Of a stretch of 64,000 bases of DNA, positions 45,336-53,842 are shown one piece after another. The stretch spans positions 34,439-98,438 of the forward strand of contig NZ_AZEL01000026.1 of the NCBI RefSeq assembly GCF_001434975.1. Reading direction: 5' to 3'. The stretch comes from Lactobacillus gallinarum DSM 10532 = JCM 2011. GTDB lineage: Bacteria; Bacillota; Bacilli; Lactobacillales; Lactobacillaceae. The notes under the pieces are model-generated. The model made no database searches, was not told the DNA's origin, and saw nothing but the letters and a program-made list of their open reading frames with translations. The number at the start of each line of letters is the position of its first letter. The first letter of the stretch is position 1. Both the position numbers and the translations under genes were made by a program.

Positions 45336-45656
45336 ATGGAAAAGATTAAAGAATTAACAGAAGATCAATTAACAGAAATCACGAAGTCAGGCCGCGTTGT
45401 ATTGGAATTTTCTGCAAACTGGTGCCCTGATTGCCGTTTCTTAGATCCATTCTTGCCAGAAATTGAAAAAGATTTCTCAGATGCTAAGTTTTACCAAATT
45501 GACCGTGATGGCTCAATGGATGTTGCAAAAAAATTAATGATTATGGGAATTCCTTCATTTGTTGTCTACCAAGATGGCAAAGAAATTGGTAGACTAGTAA
45601 ATAAGGACCGTAAAACTAAAGATGAAGTAGAAAACTTTTTACGATCACTTGATTAA
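45336..45656 (+). CDS. ytpP: thioredoxin-like protein YtpP
   Basis: This is a 106-residue thioredoxin-fold protein with the redox motif WCPDC in FSANWCPDCRFLDPF (about 26-40) and a cis-Pro region MGIPSFVVY. GAGGGATAAAATT precedes ATG 45336, so the five-residue longer frame from 45321 is rejected. In Firmicutes it is commonly next to ytpR, as here. Likely a cytoplasmic thiol-disulfide reductase. Confidence 0.9.
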   Translation: MEKIKELTEDQLTEITKSGRVVLEFSANWCPDCRFLDPFLPEIEKDFSDAKFYQIDRDGSMDVAKKLMIMGIPSFVVYQDGKEIGRLVNKDRKTKDEVENFLRSLD

Positions 45657-45675
45657 AAGGAGAAAATAGAGAAGC

Positions 45676-46323
45676 ATGATTACTAGTACTAATAAAGAAG
45701 CTTATCCTAATACTTTGATCGTGATTATGGGTCATGATGAAGGCCGTAGTTCATTTGAAGAAAAAGAAGATGTTACTCGCGTAACTAACGATGAAGGCAA
45801 GACTATTGGTTTTAACTTTTTCAATGTTGATAAGTTAATCGACTTTGACAAGTTGACAAATGGTCCAGTTAAGCTTTCAGATGATGAACTTGCAGCATTA
45901 AATAAGAAGCTTGCTGAAGTTGGTTTTGATGATAAGTTAGCTTATGGCAAGCCAACTCTTGTTTACGGCTACGTTAAGACCTGTGAAAAGCACCCAGATT
46001 CAGATCACCTTCACGTAACTACTGTTGAAGTAGGTGACGGTGAAGAACACCAAATCGTTTGTGGTGCTCCTAACATTGCACAAGGCCAAAAGGTTGTTGT
46101 TGCTCTTCCAGGTACTTTAATGCCAAATGGTGAACAAATTTGGCCAGGCGCTCTTCGCGGTGTTGATTCATACGGTATGATTTGTTCAGCTCGTGAATTA
46201 GGACTTCCACACGCACCACAAAAGCGTGGTATTATGGTTGTTCCTGACAACTTTGAAGTTGGTGCAGAATTTGAACCAACTAAGTGCGACGAATTGATCG
46301 CTAGTGGTGAAATCACTTTATAA
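45676..46323 (+). CDS. ytpR: tRNA-binding domain protein YtpR
   Basis: This 215-residue protein consists of an N-terminal DUF4479 part (about 1-85) and a C-terminal tRNA-binding OB fold (EMAP/PheT type, about 95-205). The OB fold has VKTCEKHPDSDHLHVTTVEV, QIVCGAPNIAQGQKVVVALP and SYGMICSARELGLP. It resembles the N-terminal part of the PheRS beta chain and probably binds tRNA or related RNA. AAAGGAG precedes the gene and the ytpP stop is 19 bases upstream. Confidence 0.92.
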   Translation: MITSTNKEAYPNTLIVIMGHDEGRSSFEEKEDVTRVTNDEGKTIGFNFFNVDKLIDFDKLTNGPVKLSDDELAALNKKLAEVGFDDKLAYGKPTLVYGYVKTCEKHPDSDHLHVTTVEVGDGEEHQIVCGAPNIAQGQKVVVALPGTLMPNGEQIWPGALRGVDSYGMICSARELGLPHAPQKRGIMVVPDNFEVGAEFEPTKCDELIASGEITL

Positions 46324-46328
46324 TTTGA

Positions 46329-46369
46329 AAAGGCATTAGGCTGCTAAATAGTAGTCTGATGCTTTTTTT
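46329..46369 (+). terminator. terminator of ytpP-ytpR
   Basis: GCATTAG..CT..CT pairs with AG..AG..CTGATGC and is followed by TTTTTTT. Confidence 0.7.
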
Positions 46370-46396
46370 GATACGTTTAAATAAAAAAAGTACGTT

Positions 46397-46681
46397 TTGC
46401 TAAACCTTTTTGTAAAAGCAACTACAATAAGAGTTGAAGAAGGCGTTTTTTATGACAAAGAAACAGAAAGCGTATTAGAAGATAAGAATTTAACTGACAG
46501 TGAAATCTCACAAGAGTTAATTGATAAAGATAATTCGACCGAAAATGTTAAACCATCTGAAGTTGATTTCTTACGTAAAAAGCCAGATCTAGCAACTCAA
46601 ATTGATTTTACATTGTTAGGTAACCTTACTGGATTATCCAAGGAAGCTAAGGAAGAAGCAGCAGTTACTGCGGCTAAATAA
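46397..46681 (+). CDS. small acidic hypothetical protein
   Basis: A 94-codon frame starts with TTG 46397 and has no good ribosome binding site. The stretch from about residue 9 (TTIRVEEGVFYDKETESVLE) to the end (SEVDFLRKKPDLATQIDFTL, LTGLSKEAKEEAAVTAAK) is acidic and protein-like but matches no family I know. There is no ATG in frame, so the 5' end may have been lost or this is a C-terminal remnant. The terminator that once followed it is split by the composite transposon. Confidence 0.4.
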   Translation: MLNLFVKATTIRVEEGVFYDKETESVLEDKNLTDSEISQELIDKDNSTENVKPSEVDFLRKKPDLATQIDFTLLGNLTGLSKEAKEEAAVTAAK

Positions 46682-46741
46682 TGCTAAACAGAAGATATTG
46701 TAATAGGTCAATATAGATAAAAGAAGCGTTGAGAAAAAATC

Positions 46742-48405
46742 CAATGTCATTAAGTTAAGACATTGACAATTAAGGGTGCTTTTTTAGAGATCGAATCATT
46801 TGGATTCGATCTCTTTTTTTGTATAAAATAAAGGCGAAAAGACCTGCCTTTTCGCCTATCTTATATATTTTAAACCTTCAAAATTATTGCCAGAAAGCTG
46901 GTGTTAATTATGAAAGCCCTTCATAAGAATATTCTAGAACGTCTTGATCAAATTATCAATAATACTGGGGATCATATTCACGATTTTATTAATAATCCTC
47001 ATGCTTTTACCAGGAAACGCACTTTGGATGCAGCGACAGTCCTTAAAACTACAATTAACATGCAAGGTCAGAATTTAAACAGTGAACTCTTTAGAGCTTT
47101 TGGCGAAGATGCAACTAAAAAGAACGATAAAGTAGTTAGTACTTCTGCCTATGTTCAACGCAAAAGCCAGCTTTCTCCTGCTTGTTTTAAACATATTCTG
47201 ACTGTTTTTAATCAAAATCTATTTAATATTCAACTTTTTGATCATCACTACCGTTTGTTTGCCATTGATGGCTCTGACTTTAATCAAATCTGGAATCCGA
47301 AATCGAATAACATTGTACAAGCTTCTTCTCATAAAAAGAAACCCTATTGTCAAATTCACGTTAATGCCTTATATGATCTATTGAATAATACCTACCAGGA
47401 TTGTATTTTTCAGCCTAAATCAGAAATGGATGAACGCAAAGCGGCTGTTCAAATGCTTAAAGCTTTGAATTGTGGTCCATATATTGTAACAATGGATCGT
47501 GGCTACACTAGTTTCAATATGATTGAAAACTGCAATCGCCTGCCTAACTGTCATTACATAATACGAACTAAGGCTGGACAAGGCGGAGTTAAAGAAATAA
47601 CGACATTGCCTGATCAAGAATGTGATCGTGAGATTTCCTGCCTGGTAACTACTTCTAACTATTACTACATCACGCATAAAGCCAGTGAGAATATTCACCA
47701 TGTCCAGCATCATTATCGCCAATATATTAAGTATCGCTCTAAAAATACCCAGGATCTAAGCTGGGATTTTGGCGAGTTATGCACAATAAAATTTCGAGCC
47801 TGCAAATTTAGAATTAATGATGCCAAATCAGGCAAAGAAGAATGGGAAGTGGTGCTAACCAATCTTGATCGAAAAAATTATCCGCTAAAAAGAATTAAAG
47901 AGCTTTATCATCTGCGTTGGGGTATTGAGACCTCCTTCAAGAAATTGAAGTATTCTTTAGGCAGCGTACAGCTCCATTCCAAACAAGATAAATTTATTGA
48001 AATGGAAATTTATGCCCATATGATTATGTTTAATGCAATCAGTCAAATTGATGCACAGGCCTATATTCCGCAAAAGCATTGCAAGTATCAATATGCCATC
48101 AATTTCAAGCAATCATGCTTGATTATTCAGAGCATGTATTTAGCTTCTTCTTTAACGCAAGATTTTGAACGGATCCTTATTCAGATCAGCTATTATACCA
48201 TTCCAATTAGACCAGGCCGCAAGGACAAGAGAAATATTAAGCCCAAATCAGCTGTATATTATTTATATCGCGTAGCTTAAAAAAGCAGAATCTGTGCTAT
48301 GCCTTATTTGTTGTACGAAAAAAGCACCAATTTAACCAATTAAATGTTAAATCAGTGCTTTAAAAGTCTAATATTAATTGTCAATGTCTTAACTTAATGA
48401 CATTG
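46742..48405 (+). mobile_element. IS4-family insertion sequence, left arm of the composite
   Basis: This 1664-bp element has perfect 32-bp terminal inverted repeats (46742-46773 and 48374-48405). An inward-facing terminator (AGAGATCGAATC / GATTCGATCTCT plus T run, 46786-46821) shields the transposase gene from outside transcription. The transposase frame is intact. The two sides of this element do not share a target duplication, as expected if its outer end belongs to the composite. Confidence 0.88.
46910..48280 (+). CDS. IS4-family transposase (left copy)
   Basis: This is a 456-residue DDE transposase. Catalytic residues are visible: first Asp in AIDGSDFN (about 120-127), second Asp in VTMDRGYTSFN (about 195-205), and the Glu in YHLRWGIETSFKKLK, which fits the YREK signature Y-x2-R-x3-E-x6-K. 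The frame is full length and looks active. ATG 46910 gives MKALHKNIL, colinear with the start of the right copy (MKALHSNIL). The two copies agree in roughly half of their residues, so they are different elements, not recent duplicates. Confidence 0.9.
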   Translation: MKALHKNILERLDQIINNTGDHIHDFINNPHAFTRKRTLDAATVLKTTINMQGQNLNSELFRAFGEDATKKNDKVVSTSAYVQRKSQLSPACFKHILTVFNQNLFNIQLFDHHYRLFAIDGSDFNQIWNPKSNNIVQASSHKKKPYCQIHVNALYDLLNNTYQDCIFQPKSEMDERKAAVQMLKALNCGPYIVTMDRGYTSFNMIENCNRLPNCHYIIRTKAGQGGVKEITTLPDQECDREISCLVTTSNYYYITHKASENIHHVQHHYRQYIKYRSKNTQDLSWDFGELCTIKFRACKFRINDAKSGKEEWEVVLTNLDRKNYPLKRIKELYHLRWGIETSFKKLKYSLGSVQLHSKQDKFIEMEIYAHMIMFNAISQIDAQAYIPQKHCKYQYAINFKQSCLIIQSMYLASSLTQDFERILIQISYYTIPIRPGRKDKRNIKPKSAVYYLYRVA

Positions 48406-48420
48406 CCTAGTTGGCAATAC

Positions 48421-48470
48421 TTTTAAAGACATTTATCGAATCATTTTATTCGATAAATGTCTTTAAAGAC
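48421..48470. repeat. hairpin shared with the interior of the right IS copy
   Basis: TAAAGACATTTATCGAAT pairs with ATTCGATAAATGTCTTTA. The same hairpin, in the same orientation, lies just inside the inner end of the right IS (about 55711-55757). Its presence outside the left IS suggests a remnant of a further IS copy. The stretch 48281-48692 otherwise holds only the IS end, this hairpin, the hairpin at 48539 and the promoter region of the regulator. Confidence 0.6.
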
Positions 48471-48538
48471 TACAAGCAATTGCTTTTAAGTGTTCACTAC
48501 TTCTAATCAGTATTATAAAGTTTCATTTAGATTGATTA

Positions 48539-48586
48539 ACCTTGATTTATCAACGTTTTACGAAGATAAATTAAGGCTATTTTTTC
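48539..48586 (+). terminator. terminator-like hairpin with the AACGTTTT-ACGAA loop
   Basis: ACCTTGATTTATC-AACGTTTTACGAA-GATAAATTAAGG then CTATTTTTT. The loop is nearly the same as in the long terminators at 24880 and 27963, although the stems differ. Confidence 0.55.
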
Positions 48587-48692
48587 GCGTAAAAAAATGA
48601 CGCAATAGTAGACGCTAAAGTCTGATTTCTTTTGCGTTTAATACTATAATTGGCCATAATAAAATTTTTAAATCTGCTTATAGGTGATTAAG

Positions 48693-49505
48693 ATGGAAAA
48701 TACAATTTTAGTTGGAAGTGCATTAAAAAATAAGAGAAAAGAATTGGGACTATCACAAAAAGAAATGGTTGGTTCTGTTTTGTCTGTTTCATATTATTCG
48801 AAAGTCGAAAGAAATTTATTTGATATAAATGTAAATGATTTAATGAGGATTTTGACTTTACACGGAATTGATGTTGTAAGATTTTTTCGAGAAATAAAAA
48901 CAAATAAACTTTCAGAACAGGAAATATTAACTAAAAAATTACAACAGGCTTTTTATGAACAGAATCTCGATAAAATAAATCACATTGTAACACGAATTGA
49001 AGAACTAAAATATGATGACCATTTAATTTTGTTAGCTAAATTAATGAAATGTTCTATACAAAAAAATTTGAAGCATATTAGTTCTGAAGAAAAAAGAAGG
49101 ATTAAAAGCGAAATCTTTAATACTGATAATTGGGATACTTTTTTATTGCAACTTTTTAGTACTTCAATGATTATTTTTAGTTTTGAAGAACTAACTGTAA
49201 TGGTTAATTCTATCTTTAATCATTTTAAAATGATTAAAGATAGTGATAAATACGTTCAAGAATTAATTGCCTCAATAGCTATAAACTATTTGCAAAATTG
49301 TTATGACAATAATAATCCTAAAAATATTGATAGTGCCTTAAAAGAAATAGAATTATTACCAGAAGATCCATTATTTATAGGATATAAAGAATTAGCTCTA
49401 TATTACAAAGCGGTTTTTGCCAGGGATAATTTATCTAAAGAAACTATTAGAAAAATTCTATCGCTAAGTGGATACAGTAATTTTTTAAAATTATTGCCAA
49501 AATAA
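48693..49505 (+). CDS. MutR/Rgg-type transcriptional regulator
   Basis: This 270-residue regulator has an N-terminal XRE helix-turn-helix (about 5-60; LKNKRKELGLSQKEMVGSVL, SYYSKVERNLFDINVNDLMR). An about 200-residue helical, TPR-like C-terminal domain follows, as in Rgg/MutR peptide-sensing regulators. MutR proteins control lantibiotic loci. ATG 48693 follows TAGGTGATTAAG. It lies directly upstream of a tiny peptide ORF, the usual Rgg/pheromone arrangement, so peptide sensing is a reasonable inference. Confidence 0.8.
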   Translation: MENTILVGSALKNKRKELGLSQKEMVGSVLSVSYYSKVERNLFDINVNDLMRILTLHGIDVVRFFREIKTNKLSEQEILTKKLQQAFYEQNLDKINHIVTRIEELKYDDHLILLAKLMKCSIQKNLKHISSEEKRRIKSEIFNTDNWDTFLLQLFSTSMIIFSFEELTVMVNSIFNHFKMIKDSDKYVQELIASIAINYLQNCYDNNNPKNIDSALKEIELLPEDPLFIGYKELALYYKAVFARDNLSKETIRKILSLSGYSNFLKLLPK

Positions 49506-49657
49506 TTTTCAAATTTGATAATTGTAATAAAAGAATCACCTTAAATTACTATAATAATCTTATATTTTTATAGAGGTGATTAAAATGGTTATTGTTCCAG
49601 AGCCATATGGCTTAATACCAGAAATTAAGTTGTATAAATAATTATCAAATTTGAAAA
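49506..49657. repeat. 18-bp perfect inverted repeat enclosing the mini-gene
   Basis: TTTTCAAATTTGATAATT (49506-49523) and AATTATCAAATTTGAAAA (49640-49657) are exact inverses 116 bases apart. Each arm contains the palindrome TCAAATTTGA. The left arm lies upstream of the -10 box (TATAAT 49550-49555) and the right arm overlaps the stop codon of the 18-residue peptide. They could be paired operators for the adjacent MutR/Rgg protein. Confidence 0.7.
49585..49641 (+). CDS. 18-residue peptide, candidate pheromone or precursor
   Basis: ATG 49585 follows a strong ribosome binding site (AGAGGTGATTAAA, the same pattern as before the regulator). A -10 box lies about 30 bases upstream. The product is MVIVPEPYGLIPEIKLYK. 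It has a hydrophobic start and two Pro, but no Ser, Thr or Cys, so it cannot be a lanthionine precursor. Size, position after an Rgg-type gene and strong translation signals fit a short signalling peptide. It was too short for ordinary ORF listing. Alternative: a leader peptide for the downstream genes. Confidence 0.5.
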   Translation: MVIVPEPYGLIPEIKLYK

Positions 49658-49697
49658 AATAAAGACTACATTAAAATATAAGAATAAAATTACAGTA

Positions 49698-49729
49698 CAA
49701 AGTTTAAAAATTTATGTTTTTAAACTTTG
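49698..49729 (+). promoter_or_regulatory. intercistronic hairpin before the LanB-like gene
   Basis: CAAAGTTTAAAAA (49698-49710) and TTTTTAAACTTTG (49717-49729) are perfect 13-bp inverses around a 6-base loop. It sits between the peptide ORF and the LanB-like start. There is no T run after it, so RNA processing, attenuation or another operator are as likely as termination. Confidence 0.55.
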
Positions 49730-49762
49730 GAATTTATCAATGAGTTATGGAAGGCCAATAAA

Positions 49763-50224
49763 ATGACAGAATCTGCTTTATTAGACTTAAAAATTGATGA
49801 AAGTGCAGTTAATGCATTTGATGCAAAAGGTTATGCAAAGAGTTACTCAGCATATACTCTTGAAAAGGCTAAAGTTGATTTTGAATACTTAGCTAAATTT
49901 ATTCTTACAAAGGATCAGAGAATTTCAAAACGTAGTAGCATTGTATCGCAATTAATTAACTTTGAAAAAAGTTATATTTTTAATGATCAAAACATAGATA
50001 ACTATGTTGATCCTATTCTCAAATATTTAGAAAAAGTAAAAGAAAAATATAATAACTGTAAACCAAAATATTATAGTGTAGTGATTTCGCTTCTACATAT
50101 GCATTTTAATAGATTTCTCAAACCAACTAAGAAGGAAGAATATCAATTAAATTTAAATATACTGGAGTATGAAAAAGTGAAGTCAGATAGGAAGAAATAT
50201 GATCAAAATAGAACAAAAAATTAG
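49763..50224 (+). CDS. LanB C-terminal-like protein (lantibiotic dehydratase, SpaB_C end), short
   Basis: The 153-residue product ends with YYSVVISLLHMHFNRFLKPT, very like the conserved last part of LanB dehydratases (SLxHMxxNRL). The rest is helical and charged. Full LanB proteins have about 1000 residues and the separate elimination domain about 300, so this is a fragment or a trimmed stand-alone domain. ATG 49763 follows GGAAGG; the frame is open back to 49724. It overlaps the LanC-like gene by 26 bases, which argues that it is still translated. Assignment rests on pattern recognition only. Confidence 0.5.
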   Translation: MTESALLDLKIDESAVNAFDAKGYAKSYSAYTLEKAKVDFEYLAKFILTKDQRISKRSSIVSQLINFEKSYIFNDQNIDNYVDPILKYLEKVKEKYNNCKPKYYSVVISLLHMHFNRFLKPTKKEEYQLNLNILEYEKVKSDRKKYDQNRTKN

Positions 50225-51461
50225 TAGGATTTTAGATCATTCTCTAGATAGCTGTATACAAAATCTAAAGGAAAAAAGTACTGATATTGGAGTTGCAAAT
50301 GGACTTGCGGGTATGAGCATTTTTCTTTCAGATATATATAGAACTACAAATAGTGTTGATAAAAAAATATTGATAAAAAACACAAATTTGAAAATTACAC
50401 AAGCAATGATCAACTCTATAAATAAAAATAATGTATCATTGTCCTTATTTAGTGGGTTATCGGGTGCGGGTACGGCTTGTCTTGAAATGGCAAAATACGA
50501 TTCAAATTATCTGAAACTATTAACACAAATCTCTCTAATAATAACTAATAAAGTTGAAAAAGTTTTTGCTGTTGAAAAATATCAACAACAAAATATGATA
50601 TTTGCAGTATATGATCTATTTAATGGATCCGTAGGAATTTTAGATTTTCTTTTTCATGCAAATGAATTAATACATTCTGCGAGAGTTAATAGGGGGATTG
50701 AACAACTTATTAACTTCTTGATTAGGATATCTTATGTAGATTTTAATGATATATCGCAATCTCCAATATATCTATTAAAGAAAAACTTACCTGAGAATGG
50801 TGAATCAAGAATCTTATTACCTAATGGCGGCTTGTTTATGGGAATGGCTCATGGGTTGGCTGGTATATTGAGTATCTTATCAGAAGTGTATTCTAGATTT
50901 AGTTCACCGGAACTAAAAGAACATATTCAACGTTTATTAAACGTATTTCTTAAGTTTAGAAATAATAAAACACTATATCCTGAATGTATTACAGCAGTTA
51001 AAAATACATCGATTTCTTCATTAAACGGTGGCTGGTGCTTTGGATCTTTAGGAATATTGAGAGCTATGCTTAAGGCTGCAAGGAGTATAGATAATGTTTT
51101 ACTAATTAATAAATTACAAAAAGAATTTGAATTTGTATTAAAAAATTGGAAAACAGATATTAGACCTAATTCACTAATATTGTGTCATGGACTGATTAAT
51201 GCAATATATAGCTCTTATATCTTATTTCTTGAAACAAAAGAAGAAACTTTTAATTACTATATGAATGATATGCTGGAATTCTTATTGAGTCATGTCAATT
51301 GGAATAAAAGATATTTGTTTTCGGATGTTTCTATGAATCTTTATGATAATAAGTGTAGATATGAAATGGGAATTTTAGAAGGTGAATTGGGAGTTAGTTT
51401 GGTATTGAATGCAATAAGTCATAATGTAAGATGGCAAACTGATTGGATATTTTTATATTAA
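50199..51461 (+). CDS. LanC-like lanthionine cyclase
   Basis: This 420-residue protein has the double helical-toroid repeats of LanC: GVANGLAGMSIFLSD, LFSGLSGAGTACLE, FNGSVGILDFLF, GGLFMGMAHGLAGILSIL, GGWCFGSLGILRA, LCHGLINAIYSS and GILEGELGVSLVL. The zinc ligands Cys280, Cys329 and His330 and the catalytic His218 are all present, in nearly the same positions as in NisC. It should catalyse Cys addition to dehydrated residues, or has been adapted to another Zn/thiol chemistry. The start ATG 50199 is inside the LanB-like gene, so the two are coupled. Confidence 0.85.
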   Translation: MIKIEQKISRILDHSLDSCIQNLKEKSTDIGVANGLAGMSIFLSDIYRTTNSVDKKILIKNTNLKITQAMINSINKNNVSLSLFSGLSGAGTACLEMAKYDSNYLKLLTQISLIITNKVEKVFAVEKYQQQNMIFAVYDLFNGSVGILDFLFHANELIHSARVNRGIEQLINFLIRISYVDFNDISQSPIYLLKKNLPENGESRILLPNGGLFMGMAHGLAGILSILSEVYSRFSSPELKEHIQRLLNVFLKFRNNKTLYPECITAVKNTSISSLNGGWCFGSLGILRAMLKAARSIDNVLLINKLQKEFEFVLKNWKTDIRPNSLILCHGLINAIYSSYILFLETKEETFNYYMNDMLEFLLSHVNWNKRYLFSDVSMNLYDNKCRYEMGILEGELGVSLVLNAISHNVRWQTDWIFLY

Positions 51462-51473
51462 AAGGTGACCATT

Positions 51474-52589
51474 ATGAATCCAAACTATTTTAAAGCCAAC
51501 TTCAAGATTGCAATAAAATCAAAAAAGAACTTTCTTTTGGTTTGTTTGCTAATAATTTTTATGACTTTTTTCCTATTTGTGGTTGAATCTCAAGAAATTG
51601 GAGATGGAGTTCGTCAATGGCGTGATTATGCAGAATCAGTCCAAGTAAATACTGATTATTTTGATGGAAGCTCGCTTCGTAATAAACGTTATAAACAAAC
51701 TTATGATAATTTGAATAAACAGTCAGCATATATTGCTGATTTACAAAATGGTGAGGCATTTAATGATCCACAATCTTATTTGAAGGGATCAGAAAACTTA
51801 ATAAAAACAATGATTGCTGGTTATAGGAATAACTATAAAGGTGCAAAAACGCTCAATGTTCCTGCAAAATATGAACTATATCAGCGACTGGTTTCATACA
51901 AATATCTTTATAAGCATCATATCCCAATAGTGATGAATTCAGAATCTTCGTCAACATATTTAATTTATATTTTGTCGCTAGTAGGCTGTTTTATTTTTCT
52001 TTATGTACTTTTCGTTTCAAGTGATGTATGGATGCTTAAATTAAATCATCCAACGGTTTTAAAGAATATTCCATATCGAATTGAAGATGAAGTAAAAGGT
52101 AAGATTAATATTAATTTAGCCCTAACAGTTATTCCGCTACTAATAGGCATGATAGGGGCATATTTATTTGCTGGTATCCGTAATGGCTTTTCTGATTTAA
52201 GATACCCTGATGTTTTTTATTTTACTAAAATTACTGCTATCTCTTTATGGTTATACTGTTTGCTATTTTTACTTTATAGCATTGTAATAGTGATTTTTGC
52301 TACATCTTTAACTTTGGTACTTAATCAAATAACTAAAAATGTTTATTTGAGTATTTTAATAGGGATGTTCGTTTATACGATCTCATTCCTTCCAGAAAAA
52401 ATGAGCAAATATTTATTATGGCTTCCCTCGACATATTTGAATATTACTAAAGTATTTAATGGAACTGTAGCTAATATAACTAAATTCTCCTTTGTAAATT
52501 GTTATATGGGTGTGTTCGTATTAATGGTGTGGTCATTAATTTTAATGATCTCTTTTCGGTGTTTAGTCGATAAGGGGAGGGATGCATAG
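51474..52589 (+). CDS. ABC-2-type membrane protein (first permease)
   Basis: This 371-residue protein has one N-terminal helix (about 18-35), a long extracytoplasmic region (about 40-155) and five or more C-terminal helices, the usual layout of LanE/G-like or ABC-2 permeases. AAAGGTG precedes ATG 51474; GTG 51465 is rejected because it lies in the ribosome binding site. The stop codon overlaps the GTG start of the second permease by one base. Together with the second permease and ATPase it probably exports the peptide or confers immunity. Confidence 0.75.
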   Translation: MNPNYFKANFKIAIKSKKNFLLVCLLIIFMTFFLFVVESQEIGDGVRQWRDYAESVQVNTDYFDGSSLRNKRYKQTYDNLNKQSAYIADLQNGEAFNDPQSYLKGSENLIKTMIAGYRNNYKGAKTLNVPAKYELYQRLVSYKYLYKHHIPIVMNSESSSTYLIYILSLVGCFIFLYVLFVSSDVWMLKLNHPTVLKNIPYRIEDEVKGKININLALTVIPLLIGMIGAYLFAGIRNGFSDLRYPDVFYFTKITAISLWLYCLLFLLYSIVIVIFATSLTLVLNQITKNVYLSILIGMFVYTISFLPEKMSKYLLWLPSTYLNITKVFNGTVANITKFSFVNCYMGVFVLMVWSLILMISFRCLVDKGRDA

Positions 52590-53830
52590 TGAAATGGCAT
52601 TATTTTCTTTTTCAAGTAAAAACATTCTTTACGAATCCTAAAAATATTGGTTTATACATAGTTACTGCATTGTTAGCCTTATATTTTGGGATAGTAAGTG
52701 TCCCTGATCACCACGTTATTAATCGCATTGATCCATATGCCATTAAAAAAGAATATAAAGATGATACTGCTTTTCTTAAAGTTGCAAAAAAAGAATTTTT
52801 ACAAGCAAATAAACCTAATTTAACGGTTATTCCTAGTCAGGGTGCAAAAAATGCAATTGAAACTTATCCGACAATACTTAAATATGATAAAAAAAGATTA
52901 GTTGCTTTAAAAAGAAAAGATTGGAGAACATATACCCTATATTCAAGTAAATGGTTTAAATATGTTGATCATTTGATTTTTGTAAAAGAAAATAAGAATT
53001 TTATGTATCCAGTAGAATATGGGCACAATGGAATTTATAAAGAGAATGGGCATTTTGGTTATCAACGAACTCATCATTTTTATAATGCACTTTTGACTAG
53101 TCATGCCAATCTAAATAAAAATGTGTTGGAAGAAAATACTGCTTTACAAAGAATCCAAAATTCCTTATCGGGATGGACAACTTTGGTTTTAATAATAATC
53201 GTCATTTTTTGTACAGCTGACATTTTTCCGAGAGATAAAAAGTACCGTACAGTTATTACAAATATCCCTTTGAGTAAAAGTACTGTATTGTGGGTAAAGA
53301 CAGCTGTAGTTGAACTGGGCGTTCTACTTGATTTCTTGATGGCTTTTATTATTGCAGTAGCATGCATTGCTCCTAGATATGGATTAGGCTCCTTTAATTT
53401 AAGAACCACTTTTTATACAGGGAGATTATATTTTAAGATACCGTTTACTTATCCAACTTTAGGTATGTATTATTTGCAATTACTTATATTTACCGTTGTA
53501 ATTACATTCATTTTTATTCATTTAACGATGCTATTATCTTTGTTATTCAGAAATGAATATGTTGCAGAAATTGTGGCAAGTATAGTTGCTGTAAGCGGCA
53601 AGGTGTTTTATTTTTCAATGGGAATGGGCTTTGTTCATCCATTTTTACAGCGATTGCCTACAACATATTTTACAATCGGTGATAGTTTGTCTGGCAATTT
53701 ATCTTACATGATGGATTCTCCTGGATGGGGATTTAATGAAGGGATAAATTCATTAATGTTAACCGTTATAGTTATTGAAGCAATTATATTTTTAATCTGT
53801 AGAACAAAGAAAATTCCGTTAATTAATTGA
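52589..53830 (+). CDS. ABC-2-type membrane protein (second permease)
   Basis: This 413-residue protein has one N-terminal helix (about 19-37), an extracytoplasmic domain of about 150 residues and six C-terminal helices including WTTLVLIIIVIFCTADIFPR and LLQLLIF-like segments. It has the same architecture as the first permease without close sequence identity. GTG 52589 follows GGGAGGG. The pair likely forms a heterodimeric transporter with the ATPase encoded next. Confidence 0.75.
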   Translation: MKWHYFLFQVKTFFTNPKNIGLYIVTALLALYFGIVSVPDHHVINRIDPYAIKKEYKDDTAFLKVAKKEFLQANKPNLTVIPSQGAKNAIETYPTILKYDKKRLVALKRKDWRTYTLYSSKWFKYVDHLIFVKENKNFMYPVEYGHNGIYKENGHFGYQRTHHFYNALLTSHANLNKNVLEENTALQRIQNSLSGWTTLVLIIIVIFCTADIFPRDKKYRTVITNIPLSKSTVLWVKTAVVELGVLLDFLMAFIIAVACIAPRYGLGSFNLRTTFYTGRLYFKIPFTYPTLGMYYLQLLIFTVVITFIFIHLTMLLSLLFRNEYVAEIVASIVAVSGKVFYFSMGMGFVHPFLQRLPTTYFTIGDSLSGNLSYMMDSPGWGFNEGINSLMLTVIVIEAIIFLICRTKKIPLIN

Positions 53831-53842
53831 GGTGAAAAGTAA

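Noticed and set aside
46397..46681. The 94-codon frame as part of the transposon
   Set aside because: It ends 60 bases before the IS end and outside the target duplication, so it belongs to the host locus.
48421..48590. CRISPR-like repeats near the left IS
   Set aside because: The repeats are two different hairpins, not regularly spaced direct repeats with unique spacers; no array was seen anywhere in the window.
49585..49641. The 18-residue peptide as a lanthipeptide precursor
   Set aside because: It contains no Ser, Thr or Cys, so it cannot form lanthionine rings; a signalling or leader role fits better.
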